The notes under the pieces were generated by a model. The model did no database searches, was not told where the DNA came from, and saw only the letters and a list, made by a program, of their open reading frames with translations. A stretch of DNA of 13,849 nt from JL08 sp965363755 (GTDB lineage: Bacteria; Pseudomonadota; Alphaproteobacteria; Rhodobacterales; Rhodobacteraceae), in assembly GCA_965363755.1 (NCBI GenBank), contig CBDTVL010000085.1, positions 1 through 13,849 of the forward strand, read 5' to 3'. This document shows, piece after piece, positions 1-6,892 of this stretch. Within the stretch, counting starts at the first letter, position 1; every line of letters begins with the position of its first letter. The position numbers and the translations under genes are program-made.

Positions 1-398
1 CTTTGGGCGTCACCTAGTGTAACCCGCCGGGCGCGGCGAAATGCTCTACAAACATATTGGGCGACATAACTTCGCTTTCCTCCTGAACTAAGCCTCACGC
101 CGAATCCCGGAGGGCTGCTGCACCATATAATTTGGTATCCAGCTTCCGGCAGCACGTGGTTTAAGACGATCTTTTGAGCCAATTTGGTCACGCTATTTCA
201 CCCTCAGATGGTTAAAAAGTAAGCCATCCGTAAGTTGACGTCAGCGTAGTCGGGGGAAACGTAATGTAACCAAGCGTATATGTATCATCACACTTTGATC
301 CAAATGCTTAACTTTGACCATATGGTCAAAAACCAGTTGATAAAAAAATAAATCCGTGAGAGCGTGCATAAGAACGGCTCCAAACGGGAGAGATGCCA
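1..398. other. Non-coding leader upstream of preT
   Basis: No convincing gene is visible here. The only strong signal is the RutR-type operator at 313-330, described separately. A TATAAT hexamer lies at 126-131 but has no good -35 partner. On the plus strand, a 22-codon open frame runs from the window edge to a TAA at 67-69 and could be the tail of an upstream gene, but it is too short to assign. On the minus strand, an AGGAGG at 79-84 precedes a 17-codon ORF (67 to 14), discussed under findings. Confidence 0.6.
313..330. promoter_or_regulatory. RutR-type operator 1 upstream of preT
   Basis: TTTGACCATATGGTCAAA is a perfect 18-bp palindrome. It matches the known E. coli RutR recognition pattern TTGACCA-N2-TGGTCAA at every specified base. 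A TTGACC hexamer inside it (314-319) could act as a -35 element, although no strong -10 is visible downstream (GATAAA at 339-344 is the best candidate, spacer too long). The site lies 69 bp before the preT start. A RutR-like gene is encoded in the same locus, so repression of the preT-methyltransferase-preA unit is the natural reading. Binding itself is inferred. Confidence 0.85.
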
Positions 399-1721
399 AT
401 GGCGAATAACGCTTTTACCCAAGGGGTAGTGGCTGGGCGTTTAAGTCCAGACGAATATGAAATCGGTTTTGCCGATCTGCACCCACCGCTGGATGATCAC
501 GAGGCATTGGTCGCTGCTGATAGATGCTATTTTTGCCATGATGCGCCCTGCATCGCGGCCTGCCCCACTGATATCGACATTCCTCTGTTTATCCGCCAGA
601 TCGCCACTGGAACGTCCGATGCCGCGGCCAAGACTATTCTAAGCCAGAATATTCTGGGCGGTATGTGTGCGCGGGTTTGCCCGACAGAAACGCTTTGCGA
701 GCAGGCCTGCGTGCGGGAACTTGCTGAAGGCAAGCCCGTGCTGATCGGGCAATTGCAGCGCTATGCGACCGATGGGCTGCAGACCAAGGACCTACACCCG
801 TTTGAAAGGGCAGAGTCGACAGGAAAACGGGTTGCAGTAGTTGGCGCCGGACCAGCCGGTCTGGCCTGTGCCCATCGCTTGGCGATGCTGGGGACAGATG
901 TGACAATAATTGATGCCCGCTCCAAACCGGGCGGTCTGAACGAGTTTGGCATCGCGGCCTATAAGACCACTGGTGGGTTTGCACAGGCTGAGGTCGATTG
1001 GCTCCTGAAAATTGGCGGCATCACCGTGGAATACGGTCGCTCTCTTGGCGATGGCCTAGGTCTTTCGGAATTACAGGCCGACTACGACGCTGTGTTCCTA
1101 GGGCTCGGTTTGGGCGGTGTGAACGCCCTTGGACTTGAGGGGGAAGACAAAGACGGTATTCTTGATGCCGTGGATTTCATCGCCGACCTGCGGCAGGCAA
1201 GCGATCTTGCCTCAGTGCCAGTCGGGCGCGACGTGGTGGTGATCGGCGGCGGCATGACAGCCGTGGACGCTGCCGTTCAATCCAAACTCCTAGGTGCTTT
1301 GAACGTGACTTTAGTGTATCGTCGTGGCCGAGACCGCATGAATGCGAGTGTTTATGAACAGGACCTCGCCGCGTCCAAGGGGGTACGGATTATCACCAAT
1401 GCGTCGCCTGTCGCGGTACACGGAAATGGCAAAGTGCGAGAGATTGAATTTGAATATACCGGCGATGACCTGAAGCCAACCGGGCAGACCGTACACTTAG
1501 TTGCGGACTTGGTGTTCAAGGCGATCGGGCAGTCTCTGGAGGGATCAGATTTGCCCAAGCTGGACGGTCGCAAGATTGCCGTGAACGGCCACGGTCGTAC
1601 ATCGCTGAAAGGTGTGTGGGCAGGCGGAGATTGCGCGTCCGGCGGGGATGATCTGACGGTGACAGCCGTCGCCGAAGGACGCGACGCGGCAATGGACATA
1701 CATGCAAACATAACGGCTTAG
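399..1721 (+). CDS. preT: Dihydropyrimidine dehydrogenase subunit PreT (FAD/Fe-S, NAD(P)H-oxidising)
   Basis: This is the electron-input subunit of dihydropyrimidine dehydrogenase. It takes hydride from NAD(P)H and passes electrons through FAD and Fe-S clusters to PreA, in the cytoplasm. Numbered from ATG399 (440 aa), the N-terminal ferredoxin-like domain has Cys43, 46, 51, 55 and Cys90, 94, 100, 104, plus the LQ pair at 119-120, equivalent to the region holding the unusual Gln cluster ligand of mammalian enzyme. An FAD-binding VVGAGPAG lies at 147-154, a second dinucleotide fold VVIGGGMTA near 280-288, and a C-terminal GGDC near 409-412. The segment VYRRGRDRM near 306-314 carries basic residues where NADPH-binding relatives have them. 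ATG393 is also possible, but GGGAG at 386-390 is only 2 nt from it and 8 nt from ATG399. It is first in the unit, behind operator 1. E. coli PreT is slightly shorter (about 412 aa). Confidence 0.93.
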   Translation: MANNAFTQGVVAGRLSPDEYEIGFADLHPPLDDHEALVAADRCYFCHDAPCIAACPTDIDIPLFIRQIATGTSDAAAKTILSQNILGGMCARVCPTETLCEQACVRELAEGKPVLIGQLQRYATDGLQTKDLHPFERAESTGKRVAVVGAGPAGLACAHRLAMLGTDVTIIDARSKPGGLNEFGIAAYKTTGGFAQAEVDWLLKIGGITVEYGRSLGDGLGLSELQADYDAVFLGLGLGGVNALGLEGEDKDGILDAVDFIADLRQASDLASVPVGRDVVVIGGGMTAVDAAVQSKLLGALNVTLVYRRGRDRMNASVYEQDLAASKGVRIITNASPVAVHGNGKVREIEFEYTGDDLKPTGQTVHLVADLVFKAIGQSLEGSDLPKLDGRKIAVNGHGRTSLKGVWAGGDCASGGDDLTVTAVAEGRDAAMDIHANITA

Positions 1722-1731
1722 AGGGGTTGTC

Positions 1732-2562
1732 ATGTCTTTGGAGAAGAATGTTGCGCAACACTATGCTACGAGTGATCTTCTGGGTCGGATCGATGAGGCT
1801 ATCACTCAATTGGGGGCTGATCCCGCACATCTGACGATTGACGATCTGAAGCCGGTAGATGAATTTCACACCGGCGGGATCGAAGCCACAACAGCCCTGC
1901 TTGATCAACTTGAAATCACGCCAGATATGGTTGTGGTCGATCTTGGGTGCGGTTTGGGCGGCACGGCGCGCCACATCGTGCACCGATATGGATCCATGGT
2001 TTACGGCGTAGACTTGACCGAAGATTTTGTGACTGTTGGTCGCGCTCTCAACGAACGGCTTCATGTGAGCGAACGGATAGAACTCAAAGTTGGTAGCGCG
2101 ACCGACTTACCCTTCGACGATGGTTTGGCCGATCTTGTTACTATGTTTCATGTTGGCATGAATATTGCAGACAAGAAAAAGCTGTTTACCGAAGCCGCCC
2201 GTGTACTGAAACCAGGTGGTCAATTCGCGCTATTTGATGTGATGCGTGGCGAGACCGACGAGGCCATAACCTTTCCTGTGCCATGGTCCGGCCTGCCTGA
2301 GACCAGCCACGTTGATGCACCTGAAGTTTACCGTGACGTGGCAACTGCCGCAGGTCTTGATCTTGTTGCGGAACGGGAAAGACGCCAGTTCGCATTGGAT
2401 TTCTTTGCCCACGTTTTTGAAAAAGTAGCTGCAAATGGACCGCCACCATTAGGTATAAACCTGATGATGGGGGATACTGCAGGCGAAAAGATCCAGAACT
2501 ATGTCGCCAATGTCGAATCTGGGCGAATTGCCCCTGTCGAAATGATTTTCAAACGGCCCTGA
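1732..2562 (+). CDS. Class I SAM-dependent methyltransferase inserted between preT and preA
   Basis: A 276-aa cytoplasmic class I methyltransferase of the UbiE/glycine-sarcosine methyltransferase-like type. It shows SAM motif I VDLGCGLGG at 69-77, the acidic end of strand 2 (VYGVDL, Asp94), the motif-II-like DLVTMFHVGMNI at 134-145, and RVLKPGGQFALFD at 157-169. Downstream of the core, FPVPWSGLP (181-189) and a C-terminal alpha region resemble small-molecule N- or C-methyltransferases more than RNA or protein ones. GAGGGG at 1721-1726 lies 5 nt before the ATG and overlaps the preT stop, so it is part of the preT-preA transcript. Substrate is unknown. Its position between two subunits of one enzyme suggests a substrate linked to pyrimidine breakdown. 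My hand counts of four blocks gave about 47-55% GC, perhaps slightly below preA. Family is sure; function is not. Confidence 0.9.
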   Translation: MSLEKNVAQHYATSDLLGRIDEAITQLGADPAHLTIDDLKPVDEFHTGGIEATTALLDQLEITPDMVVVDLGCGLGGTARHIVHRYGSMVYGVDLTEDFVTVGRALNERLHVSERIELKVGSATDLPFDDGLADLVTMFHVGMNIADKKKLFTEAARVLKPGGQFALFDVMRGETDEAITFPVPWSGLPETSHVDAPEVYRDVATAAGLDLVAERERRQFALDFFAHVFEKVAANGPPPLGINLMMGDTAGEKIQNYVANVESGRIAPVEMIFKRP

Positions 2563-2585
2563 GGCCAACCAAGAGGGAGCGCCGC

Positions 2586-3887
2586 ATGGCCGATCTTTCC
2601 AGTGACTTCGTCGGGATCAAATCCCCCAACCCGTTTTGGCTGGCCTCGGCCCCGCCGACGGATAAGGACTACAATGTACGGCGTGCCTTTGACGCGGGAT
2701 GGGGCGGCGTGGTCTGGAAAACCCTTGGCCTTGATCCGCATGTGGTGAACGTGAATGGCCCACGGTACGGCGCGATCTATGGCGCAGATCGGCGATTGTT
2801 GGGCCTGAACAATATTGAACTGATTACCGACAGACCGTTGCAGACCAATCTGGACGAGATCAAAGGCGTCAAACGTGATTATCCGGACCGGGCCATGGTT
2901 GTATCGCTGATGGTGCCATGTGAAGAAGAGCCATGGAAGTTCATTCTGCCGCTGGTGGAAGACACGGGCGCCGATGGGGTAGAATTAAACTTTGGCTGCC
3001 CGCACGGGATGTCCGAACGCGGCATGGGTGCCGCCGTCGGTCAGGTGCCGGAATACATCGAAATGGTCACGCGCTGGGTCAAAGCCAATACGCGCATGCC
3101 AGTGATTGTAAAGCTGACCCCAAATATAACGGATATTTGTAATCCTGCCGCAGCGGCGATGCGGGGCGGGGCAGATGCGGTTAGTTTGATCAACACCATC
3201 AACTCTATCACCTCCGTTGACCTCGACTTGTTTGCGCCAGAGCCGACGATTGACGGCAAAGGCGCGCATGGCGGGTATTGCGGCCCTGCGGTTAAGCCGA
3301 TTGCCTTGAACATGGTGGCTGAAATTGCGCGTACTCCAGAATTGGCCGACCTGCCGATTTCAGGCATCGGTGGAATCACAACCTGGCGTGATGCGGCCGA
3401 GTTCATGGCGCTGGGGGCGGGCAACGTGCAGGTCTGCACGGCCGTGATGACCTATGGTTTCAAAATTGTGCAGGAAATGATTTCTGGCCTGTCCCAGTGG
3501 ATGGATGAGAAAGAGATTACCTCGGTTGACCAGATCGTACGTCGTGCAGTGCCCAACGTGACCGATTGGCAGTATCTGAATCTCAACTACGTGGCCAAGG
3601 CCAAGATCAATCAGGACCTGTGTATTTCATGCGGGCGTTGCTTTGCAGCCTGCGAAGACACCAGCCATCAGGCGATTTCGATGTCAGAGGATCGTGTGTT
3701 CGAAGTTGTGGACGGCGAATGTGTTGCCTGTAATCTTTGTGTGAACGTCTGCCCAGTCGAGGATTGTATCACGATGGAGGCGATGACACCGGGTCTGATC
3801 GACCCCCGCACAGGCAAAGTTGTCGAACCGGAATATGCAAACTGGACGACGCACCCCAACAACCCGAGCGCTGCGGCAGCAGAGTGA
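2586..3887 (+). CDS. preA: Dihydropyrimidine dehydrogenase catalytic subunit PreA (FMN/Fe-S)
   Basis: The catalytic subunit reduces uracil or thymine at the 5,6 bond to the dihydropyrimidine, with PreT, in the cytoplasm. Residues 1 to about 320 form the FMN-binding TIM barrel of the dihydroorotate-dehydrogenase type. NFGCPHGMSERGMG (135-148) contains the general-acid Cys138 on its mobile loop, and PISGIGGI (257-264) is a typical FMN phosphate-binding region. The C-terminal domain is a two-[4Fe-4S] ferredoxin: Cys346, 349, 352, 356 and Cys379, 382, 385, 389. Length (433 aa) is normal or slightly long, with an Ala-rich tail. GGGAG at 2575-2579 sits 6 nt before the ATG. It follows the methyltransferase by 23 nt, and its stop overlaps the start of the next gene. 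The bacterial PreTA pair corresponds to the single-chain mammalian DPD. Confidence 0.96.
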   Translation: MADLSSDFVGIKSPNPFWLASAPPTDKDYNVRRAFDAGWGGVVWKTLGLDPHVVNVNGPRYGAIYGADRRLLGLNNIELITDRPLQTNLDEIKGVKRDYPDRAMVVSLMVPCEEEPWKFILPLVEDTGADGVELNFGCPHGMSERGMGAAVGQVPEYIEMVTRWVKANTRMPVIVKLTPNITDICNPAAAAMRGGADAVSLINTINSITSVDLDLFAPEPTIDGKGAHGGYCGPAVKPIALNMVAEIARTPELADLPISGIGGITTWRDAAEFMALGAGNVQVCTAVMTYGFKIVQEMISGLSQWMDEKEITSVDQIVRRAVPNVTDWQYLNLNYVAKAKINQDLCISCGRCFAACEDTSHQAISMSEDRVFEVVDGECVACNLCVNVCPVEDCITMEAMTPGLIDPRTGKVVEPEYANWTTHPNNPSAAAAE

Positions 3888-4399
3888 AACGTCTGGCGGC
3901 CACCCTTTTCCTTGTTTCGGCAGCACCCGTTTTTGCCGATGTTGACCCGTGTCTTTTGGGGATATGGCGCGCCGACACGACAGGTCTGCGCGAAACCTAC
4001 CAAGCCATCCAACCTTTAGGCACCGTCACCAAAGCCGACGGAGGTGTTTTCCTGAGCATAAAGAATGACGGTACGGGCGTTGGATGGATTGATGCGCTTG
4101 AACTCACCGTAGAGGCAAATGGTCAAACCACACAGAACATTGGGAGTGGGACATACGCATTCACAGTTTCATCGAAGGACATCGCCGCCAATGTCGTGTT
4201 TACTAAGGCCGACATCAACGTAAAGGCCTATCAGATTACAGCGGGTCAGCCCCCTGCCCTTGTGGCAGAGCAGAAATCCGGCGTTGATGATATTTCGCCA
4301 AAGCAGTTTTCGGCGGCCTACACGTGCGTCGGAAATGCGTTGACTCTAGATCTCACCGGGCCGGGCATATCGTCGCTACGTGTCTGGCGACGCCAGTAA
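3884..4399 (+). CDS. Secreted protein of unknown function coupled to preA
   Basis: The product is a 171-aa exported protein that I do not recognise. The start is GTG at 3884, in a GTGA overlap with the preA TGA, so it is translationally coupled. From that start a clean Sec signal peptide appears: MKRLAATLFLVSAAPVFA, cut after residue 18. The mature part begins DVDPCLLGIW and is rich in beta-type segments (Gly, Thr, Val alternation), with only two cysteines, Cys23 and Cys148, near its two ends, well placed for one disulfide in the periplasm. The GxW-type N-terminus and beta-rich layout are lipocalin-like, but this is a resemblance only. It could be a periplasmic binding or protective protein related to pyrimidine uptake. 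The 3' end faces rutR, with 15 nt between stop codons and no clear terminator between. Confidence 0.8.
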   Translation: MKRLAATLFLVSAAPVFADVDPCLLGIWRADTTGLRETYQAIQPLGTVTKADGGVFLSIKNDGTGVGWIDALELTVEANGQTTQNIGSGTYAFTVSSKDIAANVVFTKADINVKAYQITAGQPPALVAEQKSGVDDISPKQFSAAYTCVGNALTLDLTGPGISSLRVWRRQ

Positions 4400-4414
4400 T
4401 CTTGACCGGCAGGA

Positions 4415-5041
4415 TCAGGGGCTCAGCACCTTAGTGAAGAGAGTCGTCAGATAATCAGCTGCTCCGTCGTGAGACGGTTTCCCTTCAAGCAATACGTCAA
4501 CCTGCGCATCAAAATCGGCGTAGTGCTGCGTTGTGGCCCATATCGAAAAGATCAGATGCTGCGGATCCAATTGCGCCAGTTTCCCCGTATCCATCCATCC
4601 CTGAATGAGGGCGCACTTCTCATCAAACAATGGTTTCAGGCTGGCTTGCAGGTGCGGCCCCATGCGCGGGGCGCCCTGCAGAATTTCATTTGCAAATAAC
4701 CGACTTTCACGAGGCAAATCCTGCGCCATCTCCAGCTTTCTATTGATATATTCCAACAATTCGGTAAGTGGCTCACCGTCCACGTCCATTTGTCGAAGTG
4801 GATCAAGCCAGGTTTCCATCAGGTGGTTCAATAGCGTGACATGAATCGCTTCTTTGCCATCAAAGTAGTAGAGAATATTGGGTTTGCTGATCCCTGCTGT
4901 CGCCGCAATCTGATCCAATGTCGCGCCACGATATCCATGTTGAGAAAACACTTCTAGCGCGGCCTCTAGAATCACCAACCTGTTGCGTTGCTGGATGCGG
5001 CTGGGTTTTTTCTCTACGTCATGAAGAGTTGTATCAGGCAT
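4415..5041 (-). CDS. rutR: RutR-like TetR-family transcriptional regulator
   Basis: A 208-aa TetR-family repressor closely resembling E. coli RutR, which binds uracil. The N-terminal HTH (about residues 25-65) includes TLDQIAATAGISKPNILYYF. The C-terminal ligand domain contains KLAQLDPQHLIFSIWATTQHYADF (in parts 154-177), which matches the same region of E. coli RutR almost residue for residue, including the Trp and Gln of the uracil pocket region. The start is ATG at 5041-5039; a TTG start at 5083 would add 14 residues and is less likely. Two RutR-type palindromes in the window (313-330 and 5155-5170) match its expected site. The second lies upstream of its own gene, so autoregulation and control of the divergent hydrolase unit are probable. 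It is encoded opposite to and between the two catabolic units. Confidence 0.92.
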   Translation of the reverse strand: MPDTTLHDVEKKPSRIQQRNRLVILEAALEVFSQHGYRGATLDQIAATAGISKPNILYYFDGKEAIHVTLLNHLMETWLDPLRQMDVDGEPLTELLEYINRKLEMAQDLPRESRLFANEILQGAPRMGPHLQASLKPLFDEKCALIQGWMDTGKLAQLDPQHLIFSIWATTQHYADFDAQVDVLLEGKPSHDGAADYLTTLFTKVLSP

Positions 5042-5154
5042 ATTCAAGTCCAGGTCATGATCGAAACTGAGGCAAAACCACAAATGTGTCAGGGACAGCT
5101 GTCGGTGCGACGAAGTCCAACCTTGACAGCGACCACCCTAAACGCAATCGTAGC

Positions 5155-5170
5155 TTTACCAAATGGTAAA
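5155..5170. promoter_or_regulatory. RutR-type operator 2 between rutR and the hydrolase unit
   Basis: TTTACCAAATGGTAAA consists of TTTACCA, a 2-bp centre and TGGTAAA. It keeps the RutR core CCA-N2-TGG, and the change from GACC to TACC is mirrored in the other arm (GGTA). It lies 113 bp upstream of the rutR ATG and 112 bp upstream of the hydrolase ATG at 5283. A perfect TTGACA at 5123-5128 lies just upstream on the plus strand, but the hexamer 17 bp further (AATCGT) is a poor -10. The site could therefore control either or both divergent genes. A 9-bp direct repeat AAACGCAAT (5140-5148 and 5171-5179) flanks it. Confidence 0.75.
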
Positions 5171-5282
5171 AAACGCAATGGACCGATCAATTGCTGTTGT
5201 GGGGAAAGACGGCTCAACTAGCGCCTTTTCGGCGTTCGCTTGACCCTCCTGTGCAACCGCAATGACGGTAGGGGAGAAATCC

Positions 5283-6533
5283 ATGGCAGCGCCCGGCGAA
5301 AACCTGAAAATCAACGGCACCCGGTTGTGGGACAGCCTGATGGAAATGGCCAAGATTGGCCCGGGCATTGCCGGTGGTAACAATCGCCAGACGCTCACGG
5401 ATGAAGATGGCGAAGGCCGCGCGTTATTCCAGAAATGGTGCGTTGATGCTGGCTGCACCATGGGGCTCGACACCATGGGTAACATGTTCGCGCGCCGCAA
5501 CGGGACGGACCCAGATGCGTTGCCGGTCTATGTGGGTTCGCACCTCGATACGCAGCCGACTGGCGGCAAATATGACGGTGTCCTTGGCGTGTTGGGCGGG
5601 CTGGAAATCCTGCGCACGCTGAACGATCTGGGCATTAAGACCAAACATCCGATTGTTGTGACCAACTGGACCAATGAAGAGGGCACGCGTTATGCCCCGG
5701 CGATGTTGGCCAGCGGTGTTTTTGCAGGTGTGCATACTGAAGATTGGGCAAACACTCGCGAAGACGCGGACGGCAAGACTTTTGGATCAGAGTTGGAACG
5801 GATCGGCTGGAAAGGCGACGAACCTGTAGGCGCCCGTAAGATGCACGCATTTTTTGAGCTGCATATCGAGCAGGGACCAATTCTGGAAGCCGAAGGCAAA
5901 GACATTGGGGTCGTTACCAACGGTCAAGGTTTGTCGTGGACCCAGATTACAATCACGGGCAAAGACAGCCACACCGGATCAACGCCGATGCCGATGCGCA
6001 AGAACGCGGGGCTGGGCATGGCGCGTATTCTGGAAAAAGTCGATGAAATTGCATGGTCCCATGCGCCGCACGCGGTCGGGGCGGCGGGCCATATAGATGT
6101 CTCGCCAAATTCGCGCAACGTGATCCCCGGCAAGGCTGTCTTTACCGTTGATTTCCGCTCGCCTGATCTGAGCGTGATCGAAGATATGGAACAGCGATTG
6201 CGTGTGGAAGGTCAAAAGATTGCAGACGCAATGGGTCTTGGCATCGAATTCGAAAAAGTCGGCGGGTTTGACCCGGTCGATTTTGATCAGACCTGCGTGA
6301 CGGCAGTGCGATCCGCTGCCGAGCGTTTGGGCTATTCGCATATGGACCTGATTTCTGGCGCGGGTCACGATGCCTGCTGGATCAATCAGGTAGCCCCGAC
6401 GGCGATGGTGATGTGCCCTTGTGTGGACGGGTTGTCGCATAACGAAGCCGAGGAAATATCGAAAGAGTGGGCCACAGCCGGCGCGGACGTGCTGATGCAC
6501 GCGGTTGTCGAAACAGCGGAGATTGTGCAATGA
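5283..6533 (+). CDS. M20-family N-carbamoyl-beta-alanine amidohydrolase (beta-ureidopropionase type)
   Basis: This enzyme hydrolyses N-carbamoyl-beta-alanine (or N-carbamoyl-beta-aminoisobutyrate) to the beta-amino acid, CO2 and ammonia, the last step of the reductive pathway. It belongs to the hydantoinase/carbamoylase family of binuclear metallo-amidases (names in use: PydC, HyuC, AmaB). Visible residues are His87 and Asp98 (VGSHLDTQPTGGKYDG), Glu132/Glu133 (NEEGTRY, catalytic base and metal ligand), His194 (HIEQGP), the dimerisation-domain DFRSPD at 290-295, GAGHDA near 359-364 and His386 (GLSHNEAEE). It is full length at 416 aa. ATG5283 is chosen because GGGGAG at 5271-5276 is 6 nt upstream; an ATG at 5262 lacks such support. 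L-carbamoyl-amino-acid specificity cannot be excluded from sequence, but neighbouring preTA and hydA make the beta-alanine route most likely. It is the first gene behind operator 2. Confidence 0.92.
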   Translation: MAAPGENLKINGTRLWDSLMEMAKIGPGIAGGNNRQTLTDEDGEGRALFQKWCVDAGCTMGLDTMGNMFARRNGTDPDALPVYVGSHLDTQPTGGKYDGVLGVLGGLEILRTLNDLGIKTKHPIVVTNWTNEEGTRYAPAMLASGVFAGVHTEDWANTREDADGKTFGSELERIGWKGDEPVGARKMHAFFELHIEQGPILEAEGKDIGVVTNGQGLSWTQITITGKDSHTGSTPMPMRKNAGLGMARILEKVDEIAWSHAPHAVGAAGHIDVSPNSRNVIPGKAVFTVDFRSPDLSVIEDMEQRLRVEGQKIADAMGLGIEFEKVGGFDPVDFDQTCVTAVRSAAERLGYSHMDLISGAGHDACWINQVAPTAMVMCPCVDGLSHNEAEEISKEWATAGADVLMHAVVETAEIVQ

Positions 6534-6799
6534 GGTGGGTTAGATCGTTGATGCTCGTTGGTGGGCTAAGCTTTGTCGCAGCGTGCGAGACGCCGCAAGC
6601 TGTCCAGCAAGGCTACATTAGCAGCCACGCGCGCAGCCATTTGCCCCTTCATCAAGATATGTCCAAAGTAGTGCGCGGTGCCACAGACGGCTGTTATTAT
6701 CTGATGTTGGATGGCTCACCCCAAGGATATTTATCGCCATTTCTTGATTCCTATCACGCAAGTGAGAAAATCTGCGATGCTGTCGTAACGGCCGAGTAG
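6530..6799 (+). CDS. Small lipoprotein coupled to the amidohydrolase gene
   Basis: An 89-aa predicted lipoprotein of unknown function. Its ATG at 6530 overlaps the TGA of the amidohydrolase gene (ATGA), so it is translated from the same message. The N-terminus MRWVRSLMLVGGLSFVAAC is a lipoprotein signal peptide ending in the lipobox VAAC, with acylated Cys19. Position +2 is Glu rather than Asp, which gives no strong inner-membrane retention signal. Only two further cysteines are present, Cys55 and Cys82, and could pair in the periplasm. The mature part is about 70 residues and I see no known domain. It lies between two enzymes of the pathway, 93 nt before hydA. A role at the cell envelope with the ABC importer is a guess from context. 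Confidence 0.78.
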   Translation: MRWVRSLMLVGGLSFVAACETPQAVQQGYISSHARSHLPLHQDMSKVVRGATDGCYYLMLDGSPQGYLSPFLDSYHASEKICDAVVTAE

Positions 6800-6892
6800 A
6801 GAGTATTTGTATGAACTCCGGCACAGCTCATTTGAGCGAAGAAACCCTCGTTGATAGAGAGATGGCCGGACGCCACAATCGGGAGAAAACCA

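Noticed and set aside
122..136. ACCA...TGGT around a TATAAT hexamer, possible operator or promoter
   Set aside because: The arms are 7 bp apart, wrong for RutR, and no -35 lies at a suitable distance.
176..190. CCAATTTGGTCA, a partial RutR-like palindrome upstream of operator 1
   Set aside because: The spacing between CCA and TGG is 3 bp instead of 2 and the left arm does not match (GAG instead of TGA), so it is not a credible operator.
634..984. Long minus-strand open frames antisense to preT (and similar ones under the other genes)
   Set aside because: They are shadows of well-supported plus-strand genes in GC-rich coding DNA, with no motifs or ribosome sites.
6811..6892. Possible small gene starting ATG at 6811 between the lipoprotein gene and hydA
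   Set aside because: It lacks a good ribosome site, runs out of frame into hydA, and its product has no recognisable feature.
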